Assembly: GCF_014205165.1 (NCBI RefSeq)
Contig: NZ_JACHMZ010000001.1
Location: forward strand, 4,694,501 to 4,758,500
Length of the DNA stretch: 64,000 bases
Reading direction: 5' to 3'
Source: Micromonospora carbonacea
Lineage (GTDB): Bacteria; Actinomycetota; Actinomycetes; Mycobacteriales; Micromonosporaceae
The notes under the pieces were generated by a model, which was given only the letters and a program-made list of their open reading frames with translations, was not told the DNA's origin and ran no database searches. Numbering within the stretch: position 1 is the stretch's first letter; each line of letters starts with the position of its first letter. Made by a program: the position numbers and the translations under genes. This document shows, in pieces, positions 20,301 through 27,012 of the stretch.

Positions 20301-23300
20301 GGACACCACGGGCAGGTGCGGGGTGCGGTAGGTGAGGCCGGCGGCCACGGCGCGGAACGCGTCGAGCATCGGCTCCATGCGCGGCGAGTGGAACGCGTGC
20401 GACACCCGCAGCCGGCTGGTGCGCCGGCCGGCGGCGCGCAGGGTCGCGGCGGCGGCCAGCACCGCGTCGGTGTCGCCGGAGAGGACGACGCTGCGCGGCC
20501 CGTTGACGGCGGCGAGGCCCACCCGGTCGGTGAGGTGGGCGGCCACCTCCGCCTCGTCGGCCTCCACGGCGACCATCGCGCCGCCGTCGGGGAGCTGCTG
20601 CATCAGCCGGGCGCGGGCGGCCACCAGCGCCGCCGCGTCCGCGAGGGAGAACACCCCGGCGACGTGCGCGGCGGCCAGCTCGCCGACGGAGTGGCCGAGC
20701 AGCGCGTCGGGGCGGACGCCCCAGGACTCCAGCAGCCGGTGGAGGGCCACCTCGAAGGCGAACAGGGCCGGCTGGGTGTAGAGGGTGTCGTCGAGCCGGG
20801 CGGCGAGGTCGCTGCCGTCGGCGGCGGCGACCACGTCGGCGACGGGGTGCGGGGCGTGCCCGGCGAGGCAGCGGTCCAGCTCGGCGCAGGCGGCGTCGAA
20901 CGCCTCCGCGAAGACCGGGTACGCGGCCCGCAGCCCGCGGCCCATCCGGGGGCGCTGGCCGCCCTGCCCGCCGAAGAGCAGGCCGAGCCGGCCGTCGACG
21001 ACGCGGCCGGTCAGCACGGCGGCCGGGTCGGGTTCCGCCTCGCCCCGGGTCAGCGCGGTCAGCCCGGCGCGGGCGGTGGTCGGGTCGCCGGCCAGCACCA
21101 CGGCCCGGTGCTCCAGGGCGGCGCGGGTGGTGGCCAGGGCGTGTCCGACGTCGGCGGGGTCGGCGTCCGCGCCGGGGCCGTCGAGCCAGGCGAGCAGGCG
21201 GGCCGCCTGGTCGCGCAGCGCCTCGCCGGTGGCGGCGGACAGCGGCCACGGCACCGGCCCGCGACGGGCGGCGTCGACGGCGGGCCCCGGGGCGGCGGTC
21301 TCCTCGTCGGCGGCGGGGGCCGCCTCGATGACGACGTGGGCGTTGGTGCCGCTGATGCCGAACGACGAGATGCCGGCCCGCCTCGGCCGGTCCACCGCCG
21401 GCCACGGGCGCGCCTCGGTGAGCAGCTCCACCGCGCCGCCGGCCCAGTCCACCTCGGACGTCGGGGCGTCCACGTGCAGGGTCGCCGGCAGCGTGCCGTG
21501 CCGCATGGCGAGGACCATCTTGATCACCCCGGCGGCCCCGGCGGCGGCCTGGGTGTGGCCGAGGTTCGACTTCAGCGAGCCCAGCCGCAGCGGCTCGGCG
21601 TCGCCACGCCCCGCCCCGTACGTGGCCAGCAGCGCCTGCGCCTCGATCGGGTCGCCGAGCCGGGTGCCGGTGCCGTGCGCCTCGACGGCGTCCACGTCGG
21701 CTCCGGTGAGCCCGGCGTTGGCGAGGGCGCGGCGGATGACCCGTTCCTGGGCGGGGCCGTTGGGGGCGGTCAGCCCGTTGGACGCCCCGTCGGAGTTGAC
21801 CGCGCTGCCGCGCAGCACGGCGAGCACCGGATGGCCGTTGCGGCGGGCGGCGGAGCGGCGTTCCAGCAGCAGCACGGCGACGCCCTCGGACCAGCCCGTG
21901 CCGTCGGCGGCGTCGGCGAACGCCTTGCACCGGCCGTCGGGGGCGAGCCCGCGCTGCCGGCTGAACTCGACGAACGCCTGCGGGGTGCCCATCACCGCCA
22001 CGCCGCCGGCGACCGCGAGGTCGCAGTCCCCGGCGCGCAACGCCTGGGCGGCCAGGTGCAGCGCCACCAGCGACGACGAGCAGGCCGTGTCCACGGTGAC
22101 CGCCGGCCCCTCCAGGCCCAGCGCGTACGCGACGCGGCCGGAGACGACGCTGCCGGCGGTGCCGACGCCCAGGTAGCCCTCGGTGCCGGGCGGGGCCTGG
22201 CGCAGGTTGGCGGCGTAGTCGTGGTGCATGACGCCGGTGAAGACGCCGGTGGCGCTGCCCCGCAGCGAGGTGGGGTCGATGCCGGCACGCTCGAACAGCT
22301 CCCAGGAGGTCTCCAGCAGCAGCCGCTGCTGCGGGTCCATGGCCAGGGCCTCGCGGGGGCTGATCGAGAACAGGGTGGCGTCGAAGTCCGCCGCGTCGGG
22401 CAGGAACCCGCCGACGCGCACGTACGAGGTGCCGGGAGCGTCGGGGTCGTCGGAGAACAGGTGCGCCAGGTCCCAGCCCCGGTCGGTGGGGAACCCGGTC
22501 AGCCCCTCCCGGCCCTCGGCGACCAGGTCCCACAGCTCCTGCGGGGAGCCCACCCCACCGGGCAGGCGGCAGGCCATCGCGACGATGACCACGGGATCGT
22601 CGGCGTCGGGCGCGGCGGCCGCCCCGGTCGGGGCGGCGGGGGCTCCCGGGCCGCCGCGCAGCCGGGCGGCGACGTGCCGGGCGAGGGCGTCGGGGCTCGG
22701 GTGGTCGAACGCGGCCGTGGCGGACAGCCGTACCCCGGTGGCCCGGGCCAGCCGGTCGCGCAGGGCGACCGCGCCGACGGAGGTGAAGCCCAGCTCCTTG
22801 AACGCGCGACCGGGGCGGACGGCGGCCGGGCCGGGCAGGCCGGCGACGTCGGCGGTGGCGGCGCGGACCAGGTCGAGCAGGAGCCGGTCGCCCTCGGCGG
22901 TGGTCAGGCCGGCGAGCCGGCGGCGCAGCTCGGCGGCGTCCGGCGCGTCGCCGGCCTCGCCGGCCGCACGGGCGGGGGGCCGCCAGGCCGGGTGGGGCGC
23001 GTCGGCCGGCACGGCGAGCAGCACGGGGTCGTCGCCGTCGTGGGCGACGTCGAAGGCGGCCAGGTCGGCGGCGGTCCCGCCCGCCGGGGCGGCGGCGTCG
23101 CCCGCGTGCGGCGGCGCGGCGGGGGCGACCGGCCGGCCGGCGGCGTCGGTCGGCTGCGCCGGCGCGGCGGGACCGGCCGACGGCGTGGATCCGGCCGGAT
23201 CGGCCCACGGCGCGGACAGGGCCGGGTCGGTCGTGCCGATCAGCCGGGCGGGCAGGCCCGCCGCGCGGCGGCGGGCGACGAGGGCGTGCAGGGCCGCCAC

Positions 23301-25970
23301 GGCCGCCGCCGCCCGCTCCCGGCCGGGCGCGCCGAGCAGCAGGGCTGCCGGGACGGCGACGGTGAACGCCGTGGCGGCGGCGTGCCGGGTCCGGGCGTCG
23401 AGCGCCTCGGCGGAGGCCAGCAGCGCGGCGACGGCGGCGTCGTCGGCGAGGTCGGCGGCGGAGGGGCAGAGCAGGACCGCACCGACCGGCCCGGCGGCGG
23501 GCGCGGCGTCGGTGGGCCCGGACCCGGCGTGGGTGTCGGCGGGCGCGGCGAACGCGGTGTCGGCGGGCGCGGAACCGGCATCGGCGGCGGCGTCCAGCGG
23601 GGTCACCGTCGCGCCCGCGTCGGTCAGGTCCGCGACGAGTCGCCGCAGGGCGGCGTCGTCGGTCGGGCCGGCGGGCGCCAGCAACAGCCGGCGGGCGCCG
23701 TGCGCGGCGACCAGGTGCCGGGCCAGCGCCGCACCGGTCGGCCCGTCGACCCCGGTCACCACCGCCGGGGCGGCCGGGTCGACCACCGTCGCCGGCAGGC
23801 GGGGCGCGCGGGCGGGGGCCGGGCCGAGAGCCGGGTGCCGGGCCGCGCCGGCGCGCAGCGCGACCTGCGCGACACCGGCGGCCACGGCCGCCGGCACCAG
23901 GGCCAGCGACAGGTCGTCGGCGTCTCGGTCGACAAGCACGACCCGGTCCGGGTACGCGGCGCGCAGGCAGCGCCCCCACGCCCACGCCGCCACGGCCGCC
24001 GGCACCAGGTCGGGGTCGTCGGGCCGGTCAGAAGTGGACGCGTCGACGGCGCCGGTGGTCAGCAGCGCCAGCCGGGTGCCGGCGTACCGGGCGTCGGCGA
24101 GCAGGTCGCCCAGCCGCCCGGCGAGGTCCGGCGGGTCGGCGACGCCGGCCGGCAGCAGCGCCACGTCGGGCGCGTCCGGGTCGTCGTCGAGGGCGGCGAG
24201 CTCGGGGTACGCCCGGAACACGTCGCCCGCCGAGGCCACGGCCAGCGCCTCGACGAGGGCCGCGCCGCCCGGCCCGACGACCGCCCAGCGGCGCGGCCCG
24301 GGGGCGAAGTCGGCGGCGGCGGGGTCGGCGGTGCTCTCCGCTGCGGCGGCGGCCAGGTCCAGCGGTTGCCAGGTGACCCGGCTCAGCGCCTCGTGGTGTC
24401 CCCCGTTGACGGCGCGCAGCCGGGCCGGCCGGGCCAGCAGCAGCCGGCGGGTGACCTTGCCGGACGCGGTGCGGGGCACCTGGTCGATCTCGTACAGCGC
24501 GTCGGGGACCTTGTAGTAGGACAGCCGCTCCCGGCAGGCCGCGTACGCGGCGGCGGGGTCGAACCCGTCGGGGCCGGGGACGACGAACGCCACCGGCACC
24601 TCGCCGAGCACCTCGTGCGGTCGGCCGGTGACCGCCACGTCGGCGACGCCGGGCACCGACCGCAGCGCCTCCTCCACCTCGGCCGGGTGGATCTTCTCGC
24701 CGCCCCGGATGATCAGCTCCTGGTGCCGGCCGGTGACGAAGAGGTTGCCGCCGGCGTCGCGGCGGGCCAGGTCCCCGGTGCGGTACCAGCCGTCGCGCAG
24801 CGCGGCGGCGGTCACCTCCGGCAGGCCGTGGTAGCCGAGCATCACGCTCGGGCCGCGTACCCACACCTCGCCCTCGCCGCCGACCGGGACGTCCACCCCG
24901 GTCTGCGGGCTGACCAGACGCACCTCGACGCCGGGCACGGGCTGCCCGCAGGAGCCCTCGACCCGGGGCCGGTCCGGCCGGGTGATCGCGATCGACCCGC
25001 AGGTCTCGGTGCTGCCGTACGCGTCGAGCAGCGGCGCGTCGAAGACCTCCTCGAACGCCCGACGCAGCGCCCCCGTGGTGATCGCCCCGCCGACCAGGCA
25101 CACCCGCAGGTCGGGGGCGCGGAAGCCGGTGCTGCGGGCGGCGGTGACCAGGTGGTGGTACATGGCGGGCACCCCGGCCAGCACCGTCGCGGAGTCCTCG
25201 GCGACGGCGGCCAGCACGTCGTCGGCGGAGAAGCCGTCGACGAGCCGGGCGCTCGCGCCGACCGCGGTGACGCTGAGCACGCAGCCGATGTGGGACAGGC
25301 TGTGGAACAGCGGCAGCGGCCACACGACCCGGTCGTCGCCGGTGAGGCCGGGGATCGGCACGTAGCAGGACGCCACCGACCACAGGCAGGTGCGCTGCGT
25401 GGAGAGCACGCCCTTGGGCCGGCCCGTCGTGCCCGAGGTGTAGAGCATCCAGGCGACCTCGTCGAGGCCCAGGTCGTCCCGGGCCGCCACGCCCGGGTCG
25501 GTGTCGACCAGCTCGCCCCAGGCGGCCACGGGTTCGCCGGGCACGCCGTCACCGGGCACGCCGTCGCCGGTGACCCAGAGGCGCAGGGCGGGGCGGTCGG
25601 CGCGCAGCCGCAGCAGCTGGTCGAGGTGTTCCGGGTCGGTGACGACCAGCACCGCGCCGGAGTCGTCCAGCAGGTGCGCCAGCTCCGCGTCGGTGCAGCG
25701 CGGGTTCAGCGGCACGCCGACCGCGGCGGCCCGGGTGACCGCCAGCCAGGTCTCGACCGTCTCCACCCGGTTGCCCAGACAGAACGCGACCCGCTCGCCC
25801 CGGCCCACCCCCGCCGCCGCCAGGTGCCCGGCCAGCCGGGCGGTACGCGCCGCCAGCTCGGCGTACCGGACCGCGCGGCGGTCGTCGCGGAACGCGACCC
25901 GGTCCCCGAACTCCTCCGCGTGCGCCCTCAGCAGACCGGGCAACGGCTGGACCAGGTCGCTCCGAAGCAT
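10782..25970 (-). CDS. AHBA-primed modular type I PKS: loading (A-KR0-ACP) + module 1 + module 2
   Basis: 5062 residues from ATG 25970. An in-frame upstream ATG at 26003 is possible, but MLRSDLVQPLPGLLRRH-like starts are typical of the ansamycin loading family. Domain order by approximate residue: A/CoA ligase 1-520, inactive KR-like 560-990, ACP Ser 1063; KS 1123-1545, AT 1655-1960, DH-like 2030-2300, KR 2510-2700, ACP Ser 2832; KS 2887-3310, AT 3425-3720, DH 3785-4050, ER 4290-4600, KR 4620-4820, ACP Ser 4940, then an acidic C-terminal docking tail. With AHBA genes next door, the starter is very probably 3-amino-5-hydroxybenzoate. Predicted intermediate after module 2: aryl-CH(OH)-CH2-CH2-CH(CH3)-CO-ACP. 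No thioesterase is fused, in keeping with ansamycins, where a separate amide synthase releases the chain. It is divergent from the SpaB_C-like/aminoDHQ synthase operon. Confidence 0.96.
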   Translation of the reverse strand: MLRSDLVQPLPGLLRAHAEEFGDRVAFRDDRRAVRYAELAARTARLAGHLAAAGVGRGERVAFCLGNRVETVETWLAVTRAAAVGVPLNPRCTDAELAHLLDDSGAVLVVTDPEHLDQLLRLRADRPALRLWVTGDGVPGDGVPGEPVAAWGELVDTDPGVAARDDLGLDEVAWMLYTSGTTGRPKGVLSTQRTCLWSVASCYVPIPGLTGDDRVVWPLPLFHSLSHIGCVLSVTAVGASARLVDGFSADDVLAAVAEDSATVLAGVPAMYHHLVTAARSTGFRAPDLRVCLVGGAITTGALRRAFEEVFDAPLLDAYGSTETCGSIAITRPDRPRVEGSCGQPVPGVEVRLVSPQTGVDVPVGGEGEVWVRGPSVMLGYHGLPEVTAAALRDGWYRTGDLARRDAGGNLFVTGRHQELIIRGGEKIHPAEVEEALRSVPGVADVAVTGRPHEVLGEVPVAFVVPGPDGFDPAAAYAACRERLSYYKVPDALYEIDQVPRTASGKVTRRLLLARPARLRAVNGGHHEALSRVTWQPLDLAAAAAESTADPAAADFAPGPRRWAVVGPGGAALVEALAVASAGDVFRAYPELAALDDDPDAPDVALLPAGVADPPDLAGRLGDLLADARYAGTRLALLTTGAVDASTSDRPDDPDLVPAAVAAWAWGRCLRAAYPDRVVLVDRDADDLSLALVPAAVAAGVAQVALRAGAARHPALGPAPARAPRLPATVVDPAAPAVVTGVDGPTGAALARHLVAAHGARRLLLAPAGPTDDAALRRLVADLTDAGATVTPLDAAADAGSAPADTAFAAPADTHAGSGPTDAAPAAGPVGAVLLCPSAADLADDAAVAALLASAEALDARTRHAAATAFTVAVPAALLLGAPGRERAAAAVAALHALVARRRAAGLPARLIGTTDPALSAPWADPAGSTPSAGPAAPAQPTDAAGRPVAPAAPPHAGDAAAPAGGTAADLAAFDVAHDGDDPVLLAVPADAPHPAWRPPARAAGEAGDAPDAAELRRRLAGLTTAEGDRLLLDLVRAATADVAGLPGPAAVRPGRAFKELGFTSVGAVALRDRLARATGVRLSATAAFDHPSPDALARHVAARLRGGPGAPAAPTGAAAAPDADDPVVIVAMACRLPGGVGSPQELWDLVAEGREGLTGFPTDRGWDLAHLFSDDPDAPGTSYVRVGGFLPDAADFDATLFSISPREALAMDPQQRLLLETSWELFERAGIDPTSLRGSATGVFTGVMHHDYAANLRQAPPGTEGYLGVGTAGSVVSGRVAYALGLEGPAVTVDTACSSSLVALHLAAQALRAGDCDLAVAGGVAVMGTPQAFVEFSRQRGLAPDGRCKAFADAADGTGWSEGVAVLLLERRSAARRNGHPVLAVLRGSAVNSDGASNGLTAPNGPAQERVIRRALANAGLTGADVDAVEAHGTGTRLGDPIEAQALLATYGAGRGDAEPLRLGSLKSNLGHTQAAAGAAGVIKMVLAMRHGTLPATLHVDAPTSEVDWAGGAVELLTEARPWPAVDRPRRAGISSFGISGTNAHVVIEAAPAADEETAAPGPAVDAARRGPVPWPLSAATGEALRDQAARLLAWLDGPGADADPADVGHALATTRAALEHRAVVLAGDPTTARAGLTALTRGEAEPDPAAVLTGRVVDGRLGLLFGGQGGQRPRMGRGLRAAYPVFAEAFDAACAELDRCLAGHAPHPVADVVAAADGSDLAARLDDTLYTQPALFAFEVALHRLLESWGVRPDALLGHSVGELAAAHVAGVFSLADAAALVAARARLMQQLPDGGAMVAVEADEAEVAAHLTDRVGLAAVNGPRSVVLSGDTDAVLAAAATLRAAGRRTSRLRVSHAFHSPRMEPMLDAFRAVAAGLTYRTPHLPVVSNLTGRPVDPARLCSPEHWVDHVRGTVRFLDGMRALRGLGVTTFLEVGPGGVLTAMAQDCLADDTADELAFVPAVRTVDGEPDALVAAVARLHVRGVAVDPAVVAGPGPRRRVDLPTYAFQRRHYWLPYSAVAGGPADVGLADAGHPLLGAVLPVAGTGQVVCTGRVAAATHPWLVAPDADGPALLPATALLDLFAHLGVLLDLPTVERLRVPAPVPLPAGLSVDVQVTVDAPDEHPRRVARCHVRAADGQPWREVAEAVLAPADHQPAAAAPAVWPPTGARPVDLDTPQRRALAGDLARAAWVAGDRLCVDVRLPEDARDADAERYAVHPLVLDAALRLLPLAGFAPAAGAARPTATDWAGVRVHATGAHALRVVLAPAGADAVTLSAVDDAGAPVLDAERVVLRAVTAPVPAGPAPAPTAPAGLYAVEWLPAAAPATPVPAWALADGAPPAGPLPPLLVLRVGDGDPAAPVPDRAHAAGLDTLGVLQRWLADPRAEGTRLAVAVRDGDPAHATVAGLVRVAQAEHPDRFLLLRLDAADDAGIRTALAAGPDEPEVAVRDGRALLPRLRPVEPPAAGPPPPAPTGGAPAPAPAAGPLPATAPGPLPAAGLTAPGSLPAGPTAAGPLPALAGGTVLVTGGTGGIGRHVATHLATVHGVAELVLVSRTGRHADWMDALTAAGTTVRVVAADVADRAALAAVLAPLAGRLTAVVHAAGATDDALLTGLDAARWERALRSKVHGAWHLHELTAGLDLAAFVLFSSASAVFGSPGQGNYAAGNAFLDALAAHRRAHGLPATALAWGLWATPEGMAGALTAADLARLARGGTRPLDTAAGLALFDAALHADRPALVPIGLDLAAVRAAGEVPALLRALLPPPPRRAVNADPAPASAAGFADRLAGRTEPERAAALLDLVRARCATVVGHAGGEQIEPRRPFKDLGFDSLMAVELSNRLSAATGVRLAPHAVFNHPTPELLAAHLHARLLGTTATEVADATTVAADEPVAVVAMACRFPGGIGSPEQLWRLLDDGGDVIGDLPTDRGWPDLYDPVPGTPGRTYVRSGGFLAGIADFDAAFFGISPREALAMDPQHRLLLETSWEALERAGIDPGTLRGSRTGVFAGTHGQDYTDRIAPGVASDDGETTADEGHLLTGTAASVLSGRVAYALGLEGPAVTVDTACSASLVALHLAAQALRAGDCDLALAGGVSVLSSPAGLTGFSRQRGLAADGRCKAFAEDADGFGMSEGVGVLVVERLSDARRRGHPVLALIRGTAVNSDGASNGLTAPNGPSQERVIRAALAAAGLTPADVDAVEAHGTGTPLGDPIEAEAILATYGQRPADAPPLLLGSVKSNLGHTQAAAGVAGVLKMVLAMRHGVLPRTLHAQQRTTRVDWAAGSVELLTEARPWPRADRPARAGISSFGISGTNAHVVVEAVAAEPQPDPAPPTDPAALPWLLSARSADALAGQARRLRDHLADHPDQPHRDVAWSLATTRAAFDSRAVVVAAEPDRVAAALDALAAGRPHPDLVRGDATAAGKAVFVFPGQGSQWPGMGLDLLDQAPVFAERMAACDAALRPHLGFSVLDVLRQAPGAPSLDRVDVVQPALFATMVSLAELWRSHGVRPAAVVGHSQGEIAAACVAGVLSLPDAAQVVALRSRAIRALAGHGAMASVALPADVVRDRIARHGDAVAVAAVNGPAAVVVSGAEAAVEEVLAELAADGARVRRIAVDYASHSAQVERIRADLAGALAGITPGPAAVPLFSTTDLRWLDGPELGPDYWYRNLRQPVELHRAVAELAALGHDTYVECSPHPVLTVGIAETLAEHDAPHVVVGSVQRDQGDRARFLLSAAQLHVRGVAVDWRPALAGGRRVDLPTYAFDHRRYWPRPATGPGDVGAAGLDAAGHPLLGASVALAEARGHLFTGRIAAGAPAWLADHRVGETVLVPGTGLVELCLRAGDEVGCPVLDELVIEAPLALPAAAQAPGTGPAEAAGTPGPGHAATQVQLTVGAPDDTGRRHVAVHSRPADAPPGTPWTRHASATLSAAPPAPPTGLTAWPPPHARPADLTGFYARLAADGYAYGPAFQGLRAVWTGDDEVYAEVELPAGQRADADRYNLHPALLDAALHAAHFGGIGDAGPDRLLLPFAWNGVALHAAGASALRVRLTRVAPHAIALTVADATGAPVAEVASLAMRPISRAELGTRDAAVDDALFRLDWQPLAAPETPAPARVVALGRAVGAFPHHADPAALARAVDGGAAPPDAVLAPLGGADAPAPAASKVPGASNVPGVPGASTGEPDRARAVAAEALAFVQAWLAEPRWAATPLVLLTRGAVGVHSPAEVDDPDAATAWGLVRAAQSEHPDRFVLLDADAPPTDAELTAVLAAAEPQVALRAGTPYAPRLARRVEAATLTPPAGATAWRLDTTARGSLENLTLAPTDAADAPLGPRDVRVRVRAAGLNFRDVLNALGLYPGDPGPPGGEAAGVVTEVGADVTDLRPGDRVLGVFVGCFGPVAVTDRRLLAPMPDGWTYAQAASVPVVFLTAYHGLVDLAGLRAGESVLVHAAAGGVGMAAVQLARHLGATVYATASPAKWPALRAMGIPDSHLASSRTLDFEPHFLATSGGRGVDVVLDSLAREFVDASLRLLPRGGRFVEMGKTDLRDPGRVAADHPGVAYQAYDLTAVDPDRIQRMLVELMGLFAAGKLTPLPVRAWDVRQAPDAFRHVQQARHVGKVVLTVPTPWDPAGTVLLTGGTGLLGGLVARRLVTGHGVRHLLLASRGGPDAPGAAELTAELTALGATVTVAAADVADRAAVARLVAAVPAERPLTAVVHLAGVLDDGVVTALTPDRLDTVFAPKVDAARHLDEATRHLDLAGFVLFSSGAGVFGVPGQGNYAAANAYLDALATRRRGAGLPAQSYAWGLWEQASAMTAKLDRADPRITARDGQLAIGTDLGMALFDAGLAAPEEHLVPTRVDVTALAGRATVPALMRGLVRRVRPRARAEAAAGGRDLADRLRALTAGEQSALLLDLVRAEAATVLGHASPDAVRPAQAFNEIGFDSLTAVELRNRLTEATGHRLPATAIFDYPDPTALAGFLRAQLVPDGGQAAPAILAELENLERSLAETVVEAELHTQVAARLEVLVAKWRTMRGASATDHDLDLDLDQASDDEIFSLIDTELGL
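17330..22610 (-). other. PKS module 1: KS-AT(malonyl)-DH0-KR-ACP
   Basis: KS has [14 protein letters not shown] and [10 protein letters not shown] has GHSVGE and HAFH, which predict malonyl-CoA. The DH-like segment lacks the catalytic His (WLVAPDADGPALLP where HxxxGxxxxP is expected) and has LDAALR where the second site normally ends in H or Q, so it should be inactive. KR has GTGGIG, TDD at the LDD position (B-type), and intact Ser, Tyr and Asn. Predicted outcome: a beta-hydroxy unit next to the aromatic ring. Confidence 0.85.
22640..25970 (-). other. Loading module: adenylation/CoA-ligase - degenerate KR - ACP
   Basis: The A domain shows A3 LYTSGTTGRPKG, A5 DAYGSTETCG, A7 YRTGDL and A10 PRTASGK, so it should activate an aryl acid. 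The following KR-like block keeps only a damaged nucleotide motif (TGVDGPTG) and has no recognisable Ser/Tyr/Asn triad; it also carries a Pro/Ala-rich stretch (about 23060-23240). The ACP has GFTS instead of GFDS around the phosphopantetheine Ser. A-KR0-ACP starters are the arrangement described for AHBA-loading ansamycin PKSs. Confidence 0.85.
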
Positions 25971-26065
25971 GTCACCATCCGTCCGCTCGGCGAGACTCCC
26001 CATCCGCGGCGTAGACCTCGCTCGCCGTAACGGCACAAGTCTTCCGAGGGCCGTGGCGGCGACCT

Positions 26066-26083
26066 ACCCCTGTCGCACCCCTA
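26066..26083. promoter_or_regulatory. Paired TAGGGGT/CAGGGGT boxes in the divergent promoter region of the loading PKS
   Basis: On the minus strand TAGGGGT (26083-26077) and CAGGGGT (26072-26066) are direct repeats 11 bp apart, one helical turn, pointing at the loading PKS gene. The 166-bp gap 25971-26136 between the PKS and the 26137 gene contains no other feature I can support. A -10 at the conserved 21-bp spacing is weak here (GAAGAC, 26044-26039). Confidence 0.45.
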
Positions 26084-26136
26084 ACCCGTCCCCAGTTCCG
26101 GCCGCCGATCGACCGGCGCGACCTGCGGCGGGGGCG

Positions 26137-27012
26137 ATGATGGGCGGGCCCGCGCAGACCGTCGTGCCCATGCCCCACCTTCCGTCAGTCGAGGTGTCGT
26201 CGTTGGAACGCTCGTGGTTGTTCGCCCGCCTGCCCGTGCCGGCCGGCGGCTGCCCGGACGCCGGGGCGGCCGAGCTGGTCGGCACCGTCGTCGCCGGGCT
26301 GGTCGCCGCCGTCCGCCGCGCCGACCCGGGGTCCGGCTGGTTCTACGACCGGCTCGGCCCCACCGGCGTCCCCGTCGCCCCGGCCGCCGGGCAGCGGCTG
26401 CGCCTCGGCTTCTGCGCGTCGGCGGCGGGGCTCGACGCGGTCCGGGCCGGGCTGCGCGCGTACGACCAGGGGTGTTTTCTGGTCGACGAGCCGCACGCGG
26501 TCCGCGACGCCGCCCGGGGTGGGCCCCTCGCGCAGGCCGGCAGCGACCTGGCGCTGGCCCTGCTCGCCGGGGACGGGCCGTGGCTGCCCGGCGCGGAGCT
26601 GCCGCTGGCCGTCGCGCACCTGCGGCACCTGGCCGGGCTGCTGCCGGCGGCCGACCGGCCGGCGTTCCTCTTCCTGCACTGGCAGGACCGTGCGACGGCG
26701 CTCACCGGGGCGCACCGGCGGGAACTGGCCGCGCAGGCCGCCGCCGGGGCGGACAAGATCGTCCTGACGGCGGGCGACCTGCCGCCGGGCGGGGCGGCCG
26801 GGGTCGCGTGGCGGCGCTACCTTGACCGGGTCGCCGACGTGGCCGGGCGGGACCACCCCGGCGCGCCGCGCGGCTTCCTGTTGGCCCACCACGCCCAGCT
26901 CAGCCACGACCGGTGGGGCATCGCGCCGGACGTCGACGCGCTGGCCGCGCTGGCGCTGCGGCTGACGCTGGTCCGCCGCCCCACCGGTGCAGAGGAGAAG
27001 ACAGCCACATGA
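26137..27012 (+). CDS. Stand-alone protein resembling the SpaB_C / thiopeptide-type domain of lantibiotic dehydratases
   Basis: 291 residues from ATG 26137 (GGCGGGGG just upstream); ATG 26170 is the alternative. The order of features follows the C-terminal elimination domain of LanB enzymes: an opening ERSWLFARL strand, GSGWFYDRLGP where the family has its WFF-R-Y-P block, QRLRLGF (HLRLRF in the family), then DEPHAVRDAARGGPLAQAG in place of the Glu/Tyr-GG-AMxxAE segment, and a C-terminal AHHAQLSHDRWGI resembling the HMHxNRLGI end block. The family includes glutamate-eliminating domains and the pyridine synthases of thiopeptides. No full-length LanB, LanC or precursor peptide is visible nearby. 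Its stop overlaps the start of the aminoDHQ synthase (ATGA at 27009-27012), so the two are translationally coupled and this protein probably belongs to the ansamycin pathway. The assignment is by eye and its function is unknown. Confidence 0.55.
   Translation: MMGGPAQTVVPMPHLPSVEVSSLERSWLFARLPVPAGGCPDAGAAELVGTVVAGLVAAVRRADPGSGWFYDRLGPTGVPVAPAAGQRLRLGFCASAAGLDAVRAGLRAYDQGCFLVDEPHAVRDAARGGPLAQAGSDLALALLAGDGPWLPGAELPLAVAHLRHLAGLLPAADRPAFLFLHWQDRATALTGAHRRELAAQAAAGADKIVLTAGDLPPGGAAGVAWRRYLDRVADVAGRDHPGAPRGFLLAHHAQLSHDRWGIAPDVDALAALALRLTLVRRPTGAEEKTAT

Noticed and set aside
10857..26030. A 5057-codon open frame on the plus strand opposite the loading PKS
   Set aside because: It is the mirror of the PKS gene: extreme GC3 leaves antisense frames free of stops. 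The translation is low-complexity Gly/Val/Arg with no domain motifs.
25501..26136. Extension of the 26137-27012 gene upstream to 25501 in the same frame
   Set aside because: The extension overlaps the adenylation domain of the divergent PKS and is its antisense; the conserved part starts after 26137.
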